Shown: positions 6,641 through 9,194 of the stretch, piece by piece
Layout of the letters: every line of letters starts with the position of its first letter
Position numbering within the stretch: position 1 is the first letter of the stretch
Assembly: GCA_964456095.1 (NCBI GenBank)
Contig: CAYVZF010000055.1
Span: 1 to 9,194 of the forward strand
Length of the DNA stretch: 9,194 nt
Source: CANRPC01 sp964456095
Lineage (GTDB): Bacteria; Bacillota_I; Bacilli_A; RFN20; CAG-449
Reading direction: 5' to 3'
Translations under genes and position numbers: made by a program
Notes under the pieces: model-generated
The model's database searches: none
Told to the model about the DNA's origin: nothing
What the model saw: only the letters and a program-made list of their open reading frames with translations

Positions 6641-6680
6641 ATACCTTTTAGATATAAAAAGACTCTAAAAGGTATTTTTT
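6641..6680 (+). terminator. Strong intrinsic terminator after the DUF2130 gene
   Basis: A perfect 12-bp stem (6641-6652 with 6664-6675) and an 11-nt loop are followed by six T residues. It lies 20 nt after the DUF2130 stop and closes the possible 3757-6620 transcription unit. The A run in front of the right arm and the AT-rich base make it partly bidirectional. Confidence 0.92.
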
Positions 6681-6763
6681 AAACATAAGAAATAAATATT
6701 TTTTTGTTTTTCTTCTTGAAAAAAATTACTGAATTTGAAAAAATAATTTGGTCAATGAGCAAC

Positions 6764-6811
6764 AAAAGTGTGTAAGTCCGATTGATTTGGATCTATACAC
6801 TTTTTATTTTT
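6764..6811 (+). promoter_or_regulatory. Terminator-like hairpin in the leader of the MATE fusion gene
   Basis: AAAAGTGTGTA (6764-6774) pairs with TATACACTTTT (6794-6804); after one A-C mismatch GTCC (6776-6779) pairs with GGAT (6789-6792) around a 9-nt loop. TTTTTATTTTT follows at 6801-6811, then the AGGGGGA ribosome binding site at 6812-6818. The upstream gene already has its own terminator 84 nt earlier, so this second one stands in the 5' leader. That is the arrangement of a transcription attenuator. Alternatively it is a backup terminator, with a promoter for the MATE gene hidden between or absent. Confidence 0.7.
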
Positions 6812-6822
6812 AGGGGGAAATT

Positions 6823-8781
6823 ATGGAAGATATTAAACAAAACAAAATGGCTACTACGCCATTTAAAAAATTATTTTGGAAGATGGGACTTCCAATGATG
6901 ATTTCAATGATTTTGCAAGCTTTATATAATGTTATAGATAGTATATTTGTTGCAAATATTGAAGGCTTAGGTGCAATATCAAATGAAGCATTAACTTATG
7001 CTTTTCCAATTCAAATTTTAATTATTGCAATTGGTGTCGGTACAGGTGTAGGATTAAATGCACTTCTTTCAAAAAGTTTAGGTGAAAGGAATAAAGAAAA
7101 AGTTAATCTTATCGCGGGTAATGGTATATTTTTATCATTAATCATTTATTTAATGTTCTTATTATTTGGACTATTTGGTTCTAGATGGTTTATTTCATTA
7201 TTCACTAATAATGAACAAGTTATTGAATTAGGAACTAAATATTTAACTATTTGTTCTACATTATCGCTTGGATCAATTGGATTTACAATCTATGAAAGAT
7301 TATTACAAGCAACAGGTAAAACTATGTATTCTACTATTGCACAAGTTTCAGGTGCTGTTATTAATATTGTTTTTGATTATATATTTATATTTCCATTAAA
7401 TATGGGTGTTTCAGGTGCTGCATGGGCTACTGTTTTTGGACAATTTGTATCTTTATTTATTGCAATGATTTTGCATTACACAAAAAATAAGGAAATAAAT
7501 GGTAATTTAAAATATATTAAACCTAATAAAGAAATAATAAAAGGAATATATTCAATTGGTGTTTCCGCTGCAATAATGCAATGCTTATTATCTGTTATGA
7601 TGGCGGGAATGAATGTTATTTTAGGTAATTCTAATACAGATCCAACAATTTTAGTAGGAGCGTTTGGCATATATTATAAAATACAACAAATTGCATTGTT
7701 TTCTTGCTTTGGATTATCAAACACAATAATTACAATTCTTTCATTTAATTATGGAATGAAAGATAAAAAACGCTCTATGGATTGTATAAAATATGGTATT
7801 ATTGATACTATTATTGTAATGATAATAATAACAATACTTTTTGAAATAATTGCAAAGCCATTATCACAATTATTTGCGCTTACTGGTGATTCCACTATTG
7901 AATTGATTGCAATATGTGAAAAAGCAACAAGAATTGCTGCTCTTGGATATATATTTATGGGTTTTACTGTTGCAATTCAAGGTGTTCTTCAAGCTTTAAG
8001 ATATGCATTTAAACCATTTCTTTTATCTTTATGTAGACTTGTAATATTTGTTTTCCCAGTAGCGTATTTATTTACTCTTTCAGAAAATGTAGTCGATATT
8101 GTTTGGTGGACTTTTCCTATCGCTGAATTAATAACAGCTTTAATTTCATTTTTTATTTTAAAAAATGTTATTAAAAATAAAATTGATGTTATTGAAGAAA
8201 AAATAAGTACCTCTACTAATTTAATAATTACTATATCTCGTGAACATGGAACTTGTGGAAAAACAATAGGAAAAATGATTGCAAAAAGATTAAATATTAA
8301 ATTCTATGATAAAGAATTAACTAGAATTGAAGCAAAATCAAGAGGCTTAGATAAAAAATATATTAGTGAAGTTAATAAAAATGATGATGGATACATGACA
8401 TATTTATCATTAGATGTTAATAAAGAATCAATTATTGCTCAAAATGAAATATTAAATGATTTAGCAAATAAAGAAAGCTTTGTTATTGTAGGAAGATGTG
8501 CTGATTTTTATTTAAAGAATCATAAGTATCTAGTTAAAATATTTCTTTATGCTAATGAAGATTATAAAATAAAAAATATAATGGAAATGTATGGAGATAC
8601 AAAAGAATCCGCAATAGAAAATATGAAGAAATCGAATTATGCAAGAAGTAAATATTATAACATGGTAACTAATAAAAAATGGGGAGATAAAAACAATTAT
8701 GATTTATATATTGATGCTTCTATTAATGAAGAAGAAATTATAAAACAAATTGAAAGTTATATTAATTTTAACATTTACTAA
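6823..8781 (+). CDS. MATE-family efflux transporter fused to a cytidylate-kinase-like domain
   Basis: Residues 1-450 are a MATE (multidrug and toxic compound extrusion) transporter with about 12 membrane segments: the opening FKKLFWKMGLPMMISMILQA and the LYNVIDSIFVAN segment are typical, as is LLQATGKTMYS in the first half. Such transporters export organic cations or drugs with Na+ or H+ antiport in the cytoplasmic membrane. Residues about 465-652 are a cytidylate-kinase-like domain: ISREHGTCGKTIG (a variant of the family's REYGSGG loop, near 473-483), VIVGRCADFYL (554-564) and KKWGDKNNYDLYID (618-631). The domain would face the cytoplasm. MATE proteins alone have about 450 residues, so the extra domain explains the length of 652. 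One uninterrupted frame with AGGGGGA at 6812-6818, 4-5 nt before ATG, supports a genuine fusion. What the kinase-like domain phosphorylates is unknown. A hairpin with U tract in the leader suggests attenuation. Confidence 0.92.
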   Translation: MEDIKQNKMATTPFKKLFWKMGLPMMISMILQALYNVIDSIFVANIEGLGAISNEALTYAFPIQILIIAIGVGTGVGLNALLSKSLGERNKEKVNLIAGNGIFLSLIIYLMFLLFGLFGSRWFISLFTNNEQVIELGTKYLTICSTLSLGSIGFTIYERLLQATGKTMYSTIAQVSGAVINIVFDYIFIFPLNMGVSGAAWATVFGQFVSLFIAMILHYTKNKEINGNLKYIKPNKEIIKGIYSIGVSAAIMQCLLSVMMAGMNVILGNSNTDPTILVGAFGIYYKIQQIALFSCFGLSNTIITILSFNYGMKDKKRSMDCIKYGIIDTIIVMIIITILFEIIAKPLSQLFALTGDSTIELIAICEKATRIAALGYIFMGFTVAIQGVLQALRYAFKPFLLSLCRLVIFVFPVAYLFTLSENVVDIVWWTFPIAELITALISFFILKNVIKNKIDVIEEKISTSTNLIITISREHGTCGKTIGKMIAKRLNIKFYDKELTRIEAKSRGLDKKYISEVNKNDDGYMTYLSLDVNKESIIAQNEILNDLANKESFVIVGRCADFYLKNHKYLVKIFLYANEDYKIKNIMEMYGDTKESAIENMKKSNYARSKYYNMVTNKKWGDKNNYDLYIDASINEEEIIKQIESYINFNIY

Positions 8782-8801
8782 TTGAATGTGCGTATCAATA
8801 T

Positions 8802-8878
8802 AAAAGTAACCAATTCGGACGCAAAAGATTTCACCAATTTTGGTGAAAATAACTAATAGTCTATAGAGGTTACTTTTT
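8802..8878 (+). terminator. Branched terminator-like RNA structure after the MATE fusion gene
   Basis: A 10-bp outer stem (8802-8811 with 8868-8877) ends in a run of five T residues. Inside it AGATT (8826-8830) can pair with AGTCT (8858-8862), enclosing or competing with an 8-bp hairpin, 8829-8836 with 8841-8848. The outer stem with its T run should terminate the MATE transcript. The elaborate interior, including GGACGCAAA at 8817-8825, is unusual for a plain terminator and recalls a structured RNA domain. The remaining gene-free stretch to 9046 shows only AT-rich sequence with an isolated TATAAT at 8895-8900. Confidence 0.65.
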
Positions 8879-9046
8879 ATTTATGATAAGTTACTATAAT
8901 GTATGAAAAATATATAATTATTATTTTAAATTATAGTTAGAAAATAAAGACCACATATTGAAATAATAGGTGTACTAATTTAATAATTTTTTTATAATTG
9001 TTTAAAGAAATTTCATGCGTTTATCCTATCCTAAAGACGGGCTATA

Positions 9047-9075
9047 TTGAAATAGCTTATCATATTTGTTATAAT
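9047..9075 (+). promoter_or_regulatory. Sigma-A-type promoter with extended -10
   Basis: TTGAAA at 9047-9052, a 17-nt spacer and TATAAT at 9070-9075, with TG at 9067-9068 forming an extended -10 (TGT-TATAAT). Four of six -35 bases match consensus and the -10 is perfect. Transcription would start near 9082 and run to the right. GCTAT (9041-9045) and ATAGC (9052-9056) form an inverted repeat over the -35 box, a possible operator. Confidence 0.85.
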
Positions 9076-9097
9076 AAAAATGTAAATAAAATCCTTG

Positions 9098-9171
9098 ATA
9101 GTTTTTTTAAAACCTAAAGGTTTAATGTGAATAATAATATGCTCTCTTTAGGTAAAACTATAGATAGTTTT
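9098..9171 (+). promoter_or_regulatory. Mutually exclusive hairpins in the leader of the last gene
   Basis: ACCTAAAG (9112-9119), which includes the ribosome binding site AAAGG, can pair with CTTTAGGT (9146-9153). ATAGTTTT (9098-9105) can extend this stem by pairing with AAAACTAT (9154-9161), which can instead pair with the next ATAGTTTT (9164-9171), giving a hairpin followed by T residues. A third local option is AAACC-TAAA-GGTTT at 9110-9122. The alternatives would expose or hide the start signals. Stems are short and AT-rich, so formation in vivo is uncertain. Confidence 0.4.
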
Positions 9172-9194
9172 TGTTCATATTGTATAAAAATACA
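9127..9194 (+). CDS. Possible gene start, runs off the window end
   Basis: A GTG at 9127 lies 5-6 nt after AAAGGT (9116-9121) and about 45 nt after the expected transcription start of the strong promoter upstream. The frame reads MNNNMLSLGKTIDSFCSYCIKI and stays open to the window edge. ATG at 9139 is in frame but too far from the ribosome binding site. Only 22 codons are visible, so no family can be assigned; the CSYC pair could bind metal. It may equally be a non-coding leader. Confidence 0.35.
   Translation, partial: MNNNMLSLGKTIDSFCSYCIKI

Noticed and set aside
7476..7670. 64-aa minus-strand frame
   Set aside because: Antisense to the MATE transporter domain.
9090..9180. CRISPR-like repeats (GATAGTTTTT at 9097 and 9163)
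   Set aside because: Only two 10-nt copies, no regular repeat length or spacers, and no cas gene in the window.

Overview
The window looks like chromosome of a very AT-rich, low-G+C Gram-positive bacterium of the Bacillota/Bacilli type (an Erysipelotrichia- or RF39-like gut lineage would fit). Reasons: strong AAGGAG-type ribosome binding sites, intrinsic terminators with U tracts, a lipobox-bearing lipoprotein, and product families typical of gut Firmicutes. TGG encodes tryptophan inside the genes and TGA ends several of them, so the genetic code is standard, not the mycoplasma code. No exact taxon can be given from sequence alone.

Left part (1-1729): a small secreted lipoprotein gene with its own terminator, followed on the minus strand by a decayed toxin-antitoxin module. 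The module has an XRE-type HipB-like antitoxin (no start codon, one frameshift) and a HipA/CtkA-type kinase toxin cut to about the first 105 residues, with two small compensating frameshifts. A minus-strand terminator closes it. Neither gene is likely to give a working product.

Middle part (1730-6620): a run of plus-strand genes of unknown function. The first two (292 and 264 aa) are nearly contiguous and look like distant paralogues of each other; they end at a terminator. A 350-base AT-rich gap follows, holding nested TA palindromes and a 17-bp perfect inverted repeat around 73 nt. Immediately after it come two overlapping tiny reading frames; the second encodes a 20-residue hydrophobic peptide behind a near-consensus ribosome binding site. 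Three more unknown genes (148, 180 and 83 aa) and a DUF2130 protein follow with no visible terminator between them, so 3757-6620 may be one transcription unit. The DUF2130 protein (CPKC motif, long coiled coil, then a domain with a PD-(D/E)XK-like D...ExK pattern) is the only one with a recognisable family, and suggests a nucleic-acid-related role for the cluster. That role is inference.

Right part (6621-9194): a strong terminator, then a leader hairpin with its own U tract directly before a MATE transporter fused to a C-terminal cytidylate-kinase-like domain. After it lie a branched terminator-like structure, a very good sigma-A promoter (TTGAAA, 17 nt, TGT-TATAAT), and the first codons of a possible gene running off the window end, with a hairpin that could mask its ribosome binding site.

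The best candidates for something undescribed are the 1730-5250 unknown gene cluster with its small membrane peptide and long hairpin leader, and the leader/terminator RNA structures around the MATE fusion.
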